Below are positions 15,380-23,796 of a stretch of DNA of 23,936 nt, piece after piece. A program made the translations under genes and the position numbers. Each line of letters opens with the position of its first letter. Position 1 is the first letter of the stretch. The stretch comes from CAZWVR01 sp964637235 (GTDB lineage: Bacteria > Bacteroidota > Bacteroidia > Bacteroidales > S143-33): positions 1 to 23,936 of the forward strand of contig CAZWVR010000029.1 of assembly GCA_964637235.1 (NCBI GenBank). The letters run 5' to 3'. The notes under the pieces were generated by a model, which saw nothing but the letters and a program-made list of their open reading frames with translations, was not told the origin of the DNA and did not search any database.

Positions 15380-15519
15380 AATTTTTTTGTGCTTAACATT
15401 TATAATCGTTTCATTTTCAGCGTGTTTCGTTTTACTGTTGTGCTAATTCTCGCCATTGAGGAAAGGTAAAAAATTTTTTCTCTATAATAGGAAGTTTTGT
15501 TTATTTTGCTAAAAAAGCC

Positions 15520-17301
15520 ATGAAAAAGTTCTTAGTTTTATTAGCAGTACTTGTATTTTATATTCCTCTTACTGCCCAACGCTTAGTTATTTTGCATACT
15601 AATGATATGCATTCCAAAATAACAGGCTATGGACCAGAGAGCCAATATACACCTCTAAGTTTGAATGACGATAAAACCTTGGGTGGCTTTGCTCGACTTG
15701 CCAGTGTAGTAAAAAAGGAAAGGTCACAAAATCCGAATTCATTTTTATTATTGGATGCCGGAGACTTTCTGATGGGTACCCTTTTCCATACTTTGGAGCC
15801 TAAAACAGGCTTCCAGCTAAATATGATGAAGCAACTTGGATATGATGCTATTACATTTGGAAATCATGAATTTGACTTTGGCACAGCTCCTTTGGCAGAT
15901 GTAATAATCTCTGCAAAAAAAAGAGGTGGAGTGCCTCCAATAGTTGCGGCTAATTTGAAATTTTCTAAGTCAAATAAAGATGACAAACTTCAAAATTTAT
16001 ATGAAAATGGAGTTATTAAGCCATATATTATTATTAAGAAAAATGGACTAAAAATTGGTATATTCGGTTTATTGGGATATAATGCCATAGAGGATATAAA
16101 AAATGCTTCCCCACTTCAATTCTATGATCCTATTAAAACTGCAAAGAAATACACTAAAATTCTAAGAAAAAAGGAAAAAGTAGATATAATTATTTGCTTA
16201 TCTCATTCAGGAATATATCCCAAAGATGACGGAAGTGGATACTACGGTGAAGATATTAAAATGGCAAAAAAAGTTAAAGATATTGATATCATTATTAGTG
16301 GACACACTCATGTGGAAACACCTCAGTATATTCAAGTTGGTAAAACTATTATAGTGCAGACAGGCTGCTATTTACATAATGTAGGAAGGCTGGAAATAGA
16401 GTATAAGAACGGGAAAGTAAATGTTTTAAATTTTCGTTTAATACCATTGAATGATAGCATTCTTGGAGATAAAAAAATAAATGACCAAATTACAAAGTAT
16501 GAACATCTCATCGAAGAACGGATTTTAAGAAGATATGCTCTTAGTTATAAAGAGCCTATTGCAGAATTAGGTTTTGATATTCCCCTTTCTTCGCATAAAA
16601 AGCCATTTCCTACACCCTTAGGCAATCTTGTTGCAGATGCTGAAAAATATTACCTTGATAATTATGCAGATAGTACAGATATTTATATCACTGCCAGTGG
16701 AACTTTGCGCGAAAATCTATTTAAAGGTCAGATTACGCCTCCGGATGCTTTTAGAGTTCTTTCATTAGGCTTTGGTAAAAATGATTATGAAGGATACCCT
16801 ATTGTTAAAGCTTATCTTACAGCTCATGAGATAAAACAAATTATGGAAATTGCTTATATATCAAATGATCCGGGCTCTGATAGCTATTTATATTTTTCCG
16901 GTGTTAAGGCTTATTATAATCCAAATAAGGGTTTTTTACATAAAATTGTAAAACTTGAAATTGGCGGCAAGCCTGTTGATTTTTCAAGAAAAAATAAAAA
17001 GTTATATTCGGTTGCTACTAATTATTACATTATGCAATTTGTTGGTAAAATAAAAAAGTTGAGTTATGGTTTAGTAAGAGTATATACAAAGAATAAACAG
17101 GGCGAGAAAATTTCAGATGTTAATAAAATGATTGTTGATTTTAATAAAAGAGAACCAGGCGTACAAGAAGGTAAAGAATGGTTCGGTTTAATAAAATACC
17201 TACAAACATTTAAAGATACTGATGGAGATGGAATATCCAATGTGCCAGATAGTTATAAAAAATTTGCCCCTTATCTTATACCGGTAAATAGTGAGAAATA
17301 A
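15520..17301 (+). CDS. Secreted UshA-type 5'-nucleotidase / metallophosphoesterase
   Basis: 593 residues with a signal peptide (cleavage about TAQ-20). The N-terminal calcineurin-like domain has all its metal motifs: LHTNDMH (Asp29, His31), DAGDF (Asp82), GNHEFD (Asn115, His116), LSHSG and SGHTHVE. The C-terminal 5'-nucleotidase domain starts near PLGNLVADAE. The usual substrate-binding block (NGGGIR) reads ASGTLR (392-397), and the following PF-N motif reads SLGFGKN, so specificity may differ. The last 30 residues carry a DTDGDG calcium-loop (566-571). It likely releases phosphate or nucleosides from nucleotides or sugar-phosphate diesters outside the inner membrane. The 140-nt upstream gap holds TTATTTTG at 15501-15508 as a possible -7 box and no other structure I can see. 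Confidence 0.88.
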   Translation: MKKFLVLLAVLVFYIPLTAQRLVILHTNDMHSKITGYGPESQYTPLSLNDDKTLGGFARLASVVKKERSQNPNSFLLLDAGDFLMGTLFHTLEPKTGFQLNMMKQLGYDAITFGNHEFDFGTAPLADVIISAKKRGGVPPIVAANLKFSKSNKDDKLQNLYENGVIKPYIIIKKNGLKIGIFGLLGYNAIEDIKNASPLQFYDPIKTAKKYTKILRKKEKVDIIICLSHSGIYPKDDGSGYYGEDIKMAKKVKDIDIIISGHTHVETPQYIQVGKTIIVQTGCYLHNVGRLEIEYKNGKVNVLNFRLIPLNDSILGDKKINDQITKYEHLIEERILRRYALSYKEPIAELGFDIPLSSHKKPFPTPLGNLVADAEKYYLDNYADSTDIYITASGTLRENLFKGQITPPDAFRVLSLGFGKNDYEGYPIVKAYLTAHEIKQIMEIAYISNDPGSDSYLYFSGVKAYYNPNKGFLHKIVKLEIGGKPVDFSRKNKKLYSVATNYYIMQFVGKIKKLSYGLVRVYTKNKQGEKISDVNKMIVDFNKREPGVQEGKEWFGLIKYLQTFKDTDGDGISNVPDSYKKFAPYLIPVNSEK

Positions 17302-17345
17302 GGAAATAGAAATTAATTTTTTATTTTTACAAAAAAACAAAAGCA

Positions 17346-19403
17346 ATGATTACTAAACAGTTAATAAACCCCCAAAGTATAGTAGTTGTAGGAGGTTCAA
17401 ATGATATTCATAAACCCGGTGGTAAAGTATTAAAAAATCTGTTGGAGGGTAATTTTAAAGGTGATTTATATGTTCTTAATCCTAAGGCAGATGAGGTTCA
17501 AGGGGTAAAAAGTTATCGTAATATTGAAGATTTGCCCAATACTGATTTGGCGATAATAGCTATAGCTGCAAAATATACACCTCAAACAGTTGAATATTTA
17601 GCAGCTAATAAGAATACACGAGCATTTATAATACTTTCGGCAGGTTTTAGTGAGGAAAGCGAAGAAGGAAAGCGCTTAGAGGAGGAAATTGTAAATACGG
17701 TTAATAAGTACAAAGCTTCTTTGATAGGTCCTAATTGCATAGGATTTTTAAATACAAATTACAATGGAGTTTTTACTACTCCTATACCGAAGCTTGACCC
17801 CAAAGGCATAGATATGATTTCAGGTTCAGGGGCTACGGCAGTGTTTATAATGGAGGCAGCTTTGCCCAAGGGATTAACATTTAATAGTGTATGGTCAGTT
17901 GGGAATAGTGCACAAATAGGAGTAGAAGATGTTTTGGAATATTTAGATCAAAGTTTTGATCCAGAAAAAAGTTCAAGAGTAAAAATATTGTACTTGGAGC
18001 AGATAAAAAAGCCTCAAAAACTTTTGAAACATGCCAAAAGTCTTATAGAAAAGGGGTGTAAAATAGCAGCCATTAAGGCAGGTTATTCGGAAGCGGGTCA
18101 GCGTGCTGCATCGTCTCATACAGGAGCCTTAGCAAGTAGTGATATAGCTGTTGATGCTTTATTTAGAAAAGCTGGTATAGTAAGGTGTTATGGACGAGAG
18201 GAACTGGTAAATGTGGCTGCTGTATTTCAGCAAAAGGAACTTAAAGGTAAAAGAATTGCAGTCATTACTCATGCAGGTGGTCCTGGTGTTATGCTTACAG
18301 ATGTACTTTCAAAAGGTGGTATGGAAGTTCCTCCGATTACTGGTGAAAAAGCACAGGAGCTAAAAACTAAACTTTTCCCCGGTTCCTCAGTAGCTAATCC
18401 CATAGACTTTTTAGCTACTGGAACAGCAGAGCAGCTCGGTACCATTATTGATTATTGTAATCTTTATTTTGACAATATTGATGGTATGGCTGTTATTTTT
18501 GGCACTCCGGGGTTATTTAGAATTTTTGACGTCTATGAAGTATTGCATGAAAAAATGCAAACATCCCCCAAACCAATATATCCGATATTGCCTTCTACAA
18601 AACAAGCCAAAGAAGAAATTGAGTTCTTTCAATCAAAAGGACATCAGAGTTTTAATGATGAAGTAATGTTTGGTTTAGCATTGACAAAAGTTTATAATAC
18701 TCCTAAACCATTTGATACAGAAGTGCCGTATCCTGAAAATTTCTCTAAGGAAAAGATTAAGAGCATAGTAGAACAAGCAAATTCTGGTTATCTTACACCA
18801 GAATATGTAGGGAGCTTGCTTGATGCAGCAGGTATTGCGCGTGTAAAAGAAATATTAGTCAGAGATATTCAACAATTAGACGAGGCTGCTGATGATATAG
18901 GTTTTCCATGTGTAATGAAAGTTGTTGGACCCATTCATAAGTCTGATGTTGGAGGTGTGAGTATTGGCATTAAAAATATAGAGACTTTACGTAAAGAGTT
19001 TACCCGTATGATGAAAATTCCTGAGGCAAAAGGTGTACTTATACAACAGATGGTAAAAGGATTGGAGATTTTTATAGGCGCTAAATATGAAAAGAATTTT
19101 GGGCATATATTACTGGTGGGTATGGGAGGTATATTTGTAGAGGTGCTCAAAGATGTAATGCATGGGTTAGCTCCAATTGGCTATAAAGAGGCAATTTCTA
19201 TGATTAAGTCATTGCGGAGTTATAAAATACTTGAAGGAGTTAGAGGTCAGCAAGGTATTGATATTGATAAACTTGCTGAGATAATTACACGAGTAAGCTT
19301 ATTGGTATCGCAGTCGGATAGAATAAAAGAGATGGATATAAATCCACTTATAGGCTATGCAGATACAATTTTAGCAGTGGATGCTCGTATTAGAGTGGAG
19401 TAG
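17346..19403 (+). CDS. Acyl-CoA (acetate-CoA) ligase, ADP-forming, fused alpha-beta
   Basis: Converts an acyl-CoA plus ADP and phosphate to the free acid, CoA and ATP, a substrate-level phosphorylation step in fermenters. The 685 residues contain the fused alpha and beta parts. The N-terminal CoA-binding Rossmann domain (INPQSIVVVGGS, then PGGKVLKNLLEGNFKG) is followed by CoA-ligase domains (about 120-450) with LIGPNCIGF, SGSGATAVF and SVGNSAQIGVEDVLEYL. The phosphohistidine is His258 in AASSHTGALASSD. The C-terminal ATP-grasp domain (about 475-685) has GFPCVMKVVGPIHKSDVGGV, EIFIGAKYEKNFG and MDINPLIGY. Acetyl-, propionyl- or branched acyl-CoA preference is not readable. A -7-like TATTTTTA stands at 17322-17329. 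The ADP-ribosylglycohydrolase gene follows after 79 nt on the same strand. Confidence 0.93.
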   Translation: MITKQLINPQSIVVVGGSNDIHKPGGKVLKNLLEGNFKGDLYVLNPKADEVQGVKSYRNIEDLPNTDLAIIAIAAKYTPQTVEYLAANKNTRAFIILSAGFSEESEEGKRLEEEIVNTVNKYKASLIGPNCIGFLNTNYNGVFTTPIPKLDPKGIDMISGSGATAVFIMEAALPKGLTFNSVWSVGNSAQIGVEDVLEYLDQSFDPEKSSRVKILYLEQIKKPQKLLKHAKSLIEKGCKIAAIKAGYSEAGQRAASSHTGALASSDIAVDALFRKAGIVRCYGREELVNVAAVFQQKELKGKRIAVITHAGGPGVMLTDVLSKGGMEVPPITGEKAQELKTKLFPGSSVANPIDFLATGTAEQLGTIIDYCNLYFDNIDGMAVIFGTPGLFRIFDVYEVLHEKMQTSPKPIYPILPSTKQAKEEIEFFQSKGHQSFNDEVMFGLALTKVYNTPKPFDTEVPYPENFSKEKIKSIVEQANSGYLTPEYVGSLLDAAGIARVKEILVRDIQQLDEAADDIGFPCVMKVVGPIHKSDVGGVSIGIKNIETLRKEFTRMMKIPEAKGVLIQQMVKGLEIFIGAKYEKNFGHILLVGMGGIFVEVLKDVMHGLAPIGYKEAISMIKSLRSYKILEGVRGQQGIDIDKLAEIITRVSLLVSQSDRIKEMDINPLIGYADTILAVDARIRVE

Positions 19404-19482
19404 AATTGGTAATGTCATAATTATTTGATAGGTACTTTGTGAAAATGTTTTGTAAAATGTAAAAAGATAAAAATATAACATA

Positions 19483-20274
19483 ATGAAGTTAAAATCGCGT
19501 ACACTAATTGGGACGGTTGCAGGAGATATTATTGGTTCTAAATATGAAGGTGGTAGGGTTAAAAGTATGGATTTTGAGCTTTTCCCGAAGGGTTCCCGTT
19601 TTACAGATGATACAATATTAACAATGGCAATAGCTAAGTCTATACTTGATGGAGAAGATTATGTTGTGAATATAAAAGATTTTGCTCGTAGATATCCACA
19701 TAGAGGTTATGGTGGATATTTTAAGAGGTGGGTATATGGAGAAGATACGAAGCCATATAATAGTTATGGCAATGGAGCAGCTATGCGTGTAAGTCCAGTT
19801 GGGTTTGCATTCAATGATCTTGATACAGTGCTCCAAAGGGCAAAAGAGACGGCAGAGGTAACTCATAATCATCCGGAGGGAATAAAAGGAGCACAGGCAG
19901 TTGCTGCTGCAATATTTTTAGCACGAAATGGTAAGGATAAAAGCTATATTCGGGATTTTATAGAGCAAAATATAGGCTATGATTTGAGTTTTAGTCTTGA
20001 TGAAATTCGCTCGGAGTATAAATTTTCTGCTACTGCACCCGATACAGTGCCTCAGGCTATTGTAGCTTTTTTAGAGAGTATGGATTTTGAGAATGCGATA
20101 CGTCTTGCTATATCAATAGGGGGGGATACAGATACTATTGCAGCAATGACTGGCGGCATAGCTATTGCTTTTTATAAAGATATACCTTCTGCAATAGTTG
20201 AAAAGGTAGAAGCATTTTTGCCGGAGGAATTTATACAGATAATGAATCGGTTTGATGAGCGATTTGGGTATTGA
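19483..20274 (+). CDS. ADP-ribosylglycohydrolase (DraG/ARH family)
   Basis: 263 residues with the ARH fold signatures: GTVAGDIIGSKYEG (10-23), the first metal motif FTDDT (Thr41, Asp42, Asp43), NGAAMRVSPVGF, VTHNHPEGIKGAQAVAAAI, and the second metal motif GGDTDT (Asp215, Asp217), all intact. It probably removes ADP-ribose from a protein, nucleic acid or small molecule in the cytoplasm. No DraT-type transferase, DarT or macrodomain partner is in the window, so the target is unknown. It may be co-transcribed with the acyl-CoA ligase 79 nt upstream, which would hint at metabolic regulation, but that is inference. A run of seven G (20119-20125) inside the second metal motif could be a slippage-prone site. 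Repeat copy B begins 11 nt after the stop. Confidence 0.92.
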   Translation: MKLKSRTLIGTVAGDIIGSKYEGGRVKSMDFELFPKGSRFTDDTILTMAIAKSILDGEDYVVNIKDFARRYPHRGYGGYFKRWVYGEDTKPYNSYGNGAAMRVSPVGFAFNDLDTVLQRAKETAEVTHNHPEGIKGAQAVAAAIFLARNGKDKSYIRDFIEQNIGYDLSFSLDEIRSEYKFSATAPDTVPQAIVAFLESMDFENAIRLAISIGGDTDTIAAMTGGIAIAFYKDIPSAIVEKVEAFLPEEFIQIMNRFDERFGY

Positions 20275-20284
20275 TATGCGGGCT

Positions 20285-20531
20285 TATGTGAGCGAGAGGG
20301 ATTGGAGCGATATGAGGCGAAGGCAAAAACTTGCTGCGGTTTGGCGGCGGAGGCTGAGCGACGGAGCGAAGCCCCACGCACGCCAATGAGATGTAGTATT
20401 TTCACAGGTTAAGTAGTAATTTTTATGCTATTGATTAAATTTTATTTTAGAGTTTAATTACCGCAGCTGTTTTTTGCCGAGCCGAATACAAGCGGAAAGC
20501 CCGACCCGAGCGAAGCGAGGGGCTCGCCCTA
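20285..20531. repeat. GC-rich palindromic intergenic repeat, copy B
   Basis: This 247-nt element occupies most of the 337-nt spacer between the ADP-ribosylglycohydrolase gene and recA. Modules: 5' arm with GGGATTGGAGCG and ATGAGGCGAAGG; variable stem strand 20325-20340; conserved hairpin 20341-20386 (TTGGCG/CGCCAA, inner GGCT/AGCC); an AT-rich apical part of 73 nt (20387-20459); matching stem strand 20460-20474; a 3' arm with AAGCGGAAAGCCCGACCC; and tail hairpin GCGAG-GGG-CTCGC (20515-20527) plus CCTA. The arms, side hairpin and tail match copy A almost base for base. The stem and apical part do not, yet the stem pairs in both. The last 80 nt of the spacer hold the recA promoter. Confidence 0.85.
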
Positions 20532-20558
20532 AAAATTATTTTACCATAATCGCCTTAT

Positions 20559-20589
20559 GTTGAAAAAATGAAAAAAGATATTATTTTTG
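20559..20589 (+). promoter_or_regulatory. Bacteroidota-type promoter of recA-tsaD
   Basis: GTTG (20559-20562), a 19-nt spacer and TATTTTTG (20582-20589, exact TAnnTTTG); the recA ATG is at 20612. No LexA-like palindrome is obvious in the leader. Confidence 0.6.
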
Positions 20590-20611
20590 TAAAAAGCTAA
20601 AAATATTTACT

Positions 20612-21628
20612 ATGTCTGAGAAAGATCTTGAAAAAATAAAGCAAGAAAAGTTAAAAGCTTTAAAAAATACACTTTTAAAAATTGAGAAGGAATACGGCAA
20701 AGGCGCTGTAATGAAGCTTGGCGATAGTGTGAAAGAGAAGATACCTTCTATACCATCAGGCTCCATAGGTTTAGATATAGCATTAGGAGTAGGAGGTTAT
20801 CCCAAAGGGCGAATAATAGAGATATTTGGTCCAGAATCATCGGGAAAGACTACACTTGCCATTCATGCAATAGCAGAGGCTCAAAAGCAAGGAGGTATAG
20901 CTGCCATAATAGATGCAGAGCATGCTTTTGATCGTTTTTATGCTGAAAATTTAGGTGTTGATGTGGATAATCTATTGATTTCTCAGCCTGATTATGGAGA
21001 ACAGGCTTTGGAAATAGCTGATCAATTGATACGTTCCGGTGCTATTGATATTGTGGTTATTGATTCTGTTGCAGCATTGACACCAAAGGCAGAAATAGAA
21101 GGTGATATGGGAGATTCGAAAATGGGATTACAAGCTCGTTTAATGTCTCAGGCATTGAGAAAATTAACAGCTGTTATAAGTAGAACCGGTACTTGTATGA
21201 TATTTATAAATCAGCTTCGTGAAAAAATAGGCGTAATGTTTGGCAATCCGGAGACAACTACCGGAGGTAATGCTTTGAAATTTTATGCCTCAGTGCGTTT
21301 AGATGTTCGAAAAATATCCTCAATAAAAGAAGGCGATAATGTGGTAGGAAATAGGGTAAGAGTAAAAGTTGTGAAAAATAAAGTGGCTCCACCTTTTAAA
21401 AAAGCTGAGTTTGATATTATCTATGGAAAAGGTATATCAAAGGAAGGAGAAGTATTAGATTGGGCAGTAGATTTGAATATCATAAAAAAGAGTGGAGCAT
21501 GGTATAGCTATGGAGATACTAAATTAGCGCAAGGTCGCGAAAATGCTAAGCAAGTTCTTGCAGATAATCCTGAACTTTTTGAGGAATTAAGACAAAAAGT
21601 TTTTGAAAAACTATCTGAAAATCAATAA
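20612..21628 (+). CDS. recA: Recombinase A
   Basis: DNA-dependent ATPase that forms filaments on single-stranded DNA and drives homologous recombination and SOS induction. The 338 residues are full length. Seen: an N-terminal oligomerisation helix (about 5-30), Walker A GPESSGKTT (73-81), IDAEHAFD, Walker B IDIVVIDSVAAL, the L1 region with EGDMGDSKMGLQARLMSQALRK written here in two blocks (EGDMGDSKMGLQ and ARLMSQALRK), the L2 region INQLREKIGVMFGNPETTTG, and the C-terminal domain with KAGAWYSY-type KSGAWYSYGDTKLAQGREN. No intein or truncation. tsaD starts 3 nt after the stop, so the two are almost certainly one transcript. Confidence 0.98.
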   Translation: MSEKDLEKIKQEKLKALKNTLLKIEKEYGKGAVMKLGDSVKEKIPSIPSGSIGLDIALGVGGYPKGRIIEIFGPESSGKTTLAIHAIAEAQKQGGIAAIIDAEHAFDRFYAENLGVDVDNLLISQPDYGEQALEIADQLIRSGAIDIVVIDSVAALTPKAEIEGDMGDSKMGLQARLMSQALRKLTAVISRTGTCMIFINQLREKIGVMFGNPETTTGGNALKFYASVRLDVRKISSIKEGDNVVGNRVRVKVVKNKVAPPFKKAEFDIIYGKGISKEGEVLDWAVDLNIIKKSGAWYSYGDTKLAQGRENAKQVLADNPELFEELRQKVFEKLSENQ

Positions 21629-21631
21629 TTA

Positions 21632-22645
21632 ATGCCAGTAATTCTTGGTATAGAAACTTCCTGCGACGATACCTCTGCTGCAATAATAAAAGATGGATTG
21701 CTATTGTCTAATGTAATTGCTAATCAGCAAGTACATTTGGAATATAGCGGAGTAGTTCCTGAGTTAGCTTCTCGTGCCCATCAGCAGAATATAGTTCCAG
21801 TCGTTCACAAAGCATTTAAAGATGCTGGTCTTAGTGCTAAGGATATCGACGCAGTTGCATATACAGGAGGTCCAGGATTGATAGGTTCTTTATTTGTCGG
21901 GATGAGTTTTGCAAAAGGTTTTGCCATAGCGCGTAATATCCCAATAATAGCTGTTGATCATCTGCATGGTCATACCTTAGCAAATTTTATTAAAGAAAAG
22001 CCAGATGATCAGGTGCCTAATTTCCCTTTTTTGATTTTAATTGCTTCTGGTGGACATACACAAATTGCAATAGTCAGGGATTATTTTCAAATGGAGATTA
22101 TAGGTAAAACTATTGATGATGCAGCTGGTGAGGCTTTTGATAAATGTGCTAAAATAATGGATTTGGGATATCCCGGAGGTCCTGTTATAGATAGATTGGC
22201 TCAGCAAGGTAATCCTAATAAATTTAAATTTCCTAAACCTAAAATTAAAGGTCTGGATTTTAGTTTTAGTGGTCTTAAAACTTCATTTTTGTATTTTTTA
22301 AGGGATAATTTAAAAAAGGATCCTGATTTTATAGAAAAAAATAAAAATGATTTAGCAGCTTCAATTCAGAAAACTATTATTGATATTTTGATAGAAAAAG
22401 TGAAAAAAGCAGTAGTTGAAACAGGCATTAAGGAAATTGCCATAGGTGGTGGAGTTGCGGCAAATTCAGAGTTAAGAGAAAAGATTCTCCGTTTAGCAGA
22501 GCAGATGAATTTAAAAGCTCATATTCCAAAAAGAAAGTTTACTACAGATAATGCTGCTATGATTGCAATTATTGGGTATTATAGATATTTACGTAAAGAA
22601 TTCTCTCCTATTGATCATATTGCTTATGCCCGCAGTAAATCTTAG
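21632..22645 (+). CDS. tsaD: tRNA N6-adenosine threonylcarbamoyltransferase TsaD
   Basis: Catalytic subunit that transfers the threonylcarbamoyl group to A37 of ANN-decoding tRNAs, acting with TsaB and TsaE on TsaC product. The 337-residue length is standard. ASKHA-fold signatures: GIETSCDDTSAAII (6-19), YSGVVPELASRAH (38-50), AYTGGPGLIGSLFVG (76-90), the metal-binding His110 and His114 in DHLHGH, ASGGHTQI, IDDAAGEAFDK, GGGVAAN and the late metal ligand in FTTDNAAM. It follows recA after only 3 nt. No terminator hairpin is seen in the 86 nt before the next gene, which has its own promoter. Confidence 0.97.
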   Translation: MPVILGIETSCDDTSAAIIKDGLLLSNVIANQQVHLEYSGVVPELASRAHQQNIVPVVHKAFKDAGLSAKDIDAVAYTGGPGLIGSLFVGMSFAKGFAIARNIPIIAVDHLHGHTLANFIKEKPDDQVPNFPFLILIASGGHTQIAIVRDYFQMEIIGKTIDDAAGEAFDKCAKIMDLGYPGGPVIDRLAQQGNPNKFKFPKPKIKGLDFSFSGLKTSFLYFLRDNLKKDPDFIEKNKNDLAASIQKTIIDILIEKVKKAVVETGIKEIAIGGGVAANSELREKILRLAEQMNLKAHIPKRKFTTDNAAMIAIIGYYRYLRKEFSPIDHIAYARSKS

Positions 22646-22683
22646 TTACAGCATTTTTTATCATAAGAAAGAGATAGAAAATT

Positions 22684-22713
22684 TTTGTTTTTTAAAAGAA
22701 AAATTTATTTTTG
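22684..22713 (+). promoter_or_regulatory. Bacteroidota-type promoter of the FGE-like gene
   Basis: TTTG (22684-22687), an 18-nt spacer and TATTTTTG (22706-22713, exact TAnnTTTG). The ATG follows 18 nt later at 22732. Confidence 0.6.
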
Positions 22714-22731
22714 TAAGACAAACTTTACAAA

Positions 22732-23796
22732 ATGTATAAAGCTTTTATAAGTTTTTTGCTTGCATTTATCATTATAGTTGGTTTTACTTATCCAGCTAAT
22801 AACGATAAGCCTCCTGCCTATGTTCAATTATTGCATTCTGCAATGAAATATTTTTATAATGGCAATTTCGAATATGCCAATATTGAACTTGAAAATGCAC
22901 TTAGCAGCGATAGCCTATTAGATGATTCACTACGAGAGTTTATACGTATGACAATGCAGATGATTCAAAGTCTTATGGAAAATAGGAAAAAAATTATTGA
23001 AGCATATCACGAAGGTAAAGATCCTAAATATATTCAGGGACTTTTAGACGCCTTGATTACCCAGTATCCAAAAAATTTTTCTATTGATAAGGATAGAGAA
23101 ATTAACAAAATATTGAAAGATATTTCAGCAAAAGTGAAAAATTTAAAGAAGAGAAAAACAGCATATGCTAATATGAGCTATATAGAAGGCGGCGTATTGG
23201 ACTACAATGATGGGAATATCAGAAAAATATATCAAGTACAATCTTTTTATCTTGATAAGACAGAGGTTTCAAATCAGCAATATTGTGATTTTTTAAATTC
23301 TGCTAATATTGACTTATCAGAAGCAAAACGTTATATAGTTTTGGATACAGACTATTGCAAAATAAAATATAATAATGGCAAGTATGAAGTTGATGCTCAA
23401 TACGCCAATAAGCCTGTAATTGTAACTTGGTATGGAGCAGAAGCTTATGCTAAATGGGCAGAAAAAAGATTACCTACTTGGCAGGAATGGCTTTATGCTG
23501 CCAGAGGAGGTTCTAATCATCTTAATTTGTCAGAACAAGAAATTGCTGAAATAGGTGTATTTGGTAGCGCTTATCTTGCTGATGTTAAAAGTAAAAAACC
23601 TAATGATTTAGGTCTATATAATATTTACGGTAATGTAGCAGAGTGGACAGCTAATGGACCTGAGAATAAACCTAATTTTAAATATATCTGCGGTGGTTGG
23701 TATAGTGTAGATGTAGAAATGTTTAGGAACTTTATAATGTATTTGCCTATCAATGCTAAACGTTTTTATACTGGTTTTAGATGTGCTAAGGATTAA
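22732..23796 (+). CDS. Secreted protein with formylglycine-generating-enzyme-like (SUMF1) domain
   Basis: 354 residues: a signal peptide (hydrophobic 5-20), a helical region (about 28-140) that may be TPR-like (YFYNGNFEYANIELENAL), and an FGE-sulfatase/SUMF1-fold domain (148-354). Domain signatures are YIEGGVLD, DKTEVSNQQYCDFLN, PVIVTWYGAEAYAKWAEKR, LPTWQEWLYAARGG, YNIYGNVAEWT (Glu304, Trp305), CGGWY (Cys320) and RFYTGFRCAKD. The paired copper-binding cysteines of true formylglycine-generating enzymes, expected after the GG(S/W) block, are not there. It is therefore likely a non-enzymatic binding or structural protein. GldK/PorK of type IX secretion uses the same fold but is longer and a lipoprotein, so I do not assign it. 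The end overlaps a probable minus-strand gene by 11 nt. Confidence 0.82.
   Translation: MYKAFISFLLAFIIIVGFTYPANNDKPPAYVQLLHSAMKYFYNGNFEYANIELENALSSDSLLDDSLREFIRMTMQMIQSLMENRKKIIEAYHEGKDPKYIQGLLDALITQYPKNFSIDKDREINKILKDISAKVKNLKKRKTAYANMSYIEGGVLDYNDGNIRKIYQVQSFYLDKTEVSNQQYCDFLNSANIDLSEAKRYIVLDTDYCKIKYNNGKYEVDAQYANKPVIVTWYGAEAYAKWAEKRLPTWQEWLYAARGGSNHLNLSEQEIAEIGVFGSAYLADVKSKKPNDLGLYNIYGNVAEWTANGPENKPNFKYICGGWYSVDVEMFRNFIMYLPINAKRFYTGFRCAKD

Noticed and set aside
15380..15519. Small RNA or small gene in the 140-nt gap before the 5'-nucleotidase
   Set aside because: No hairpin, tRNA-like fold or convincing short frame; only a possible -7 box near 15501.
22732..23796. Assignment as GldK/PorK of type IX secretion
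   Set aside because: Shorter, no lipobox cysteine, and no gldLMN/porLMN genes follow.
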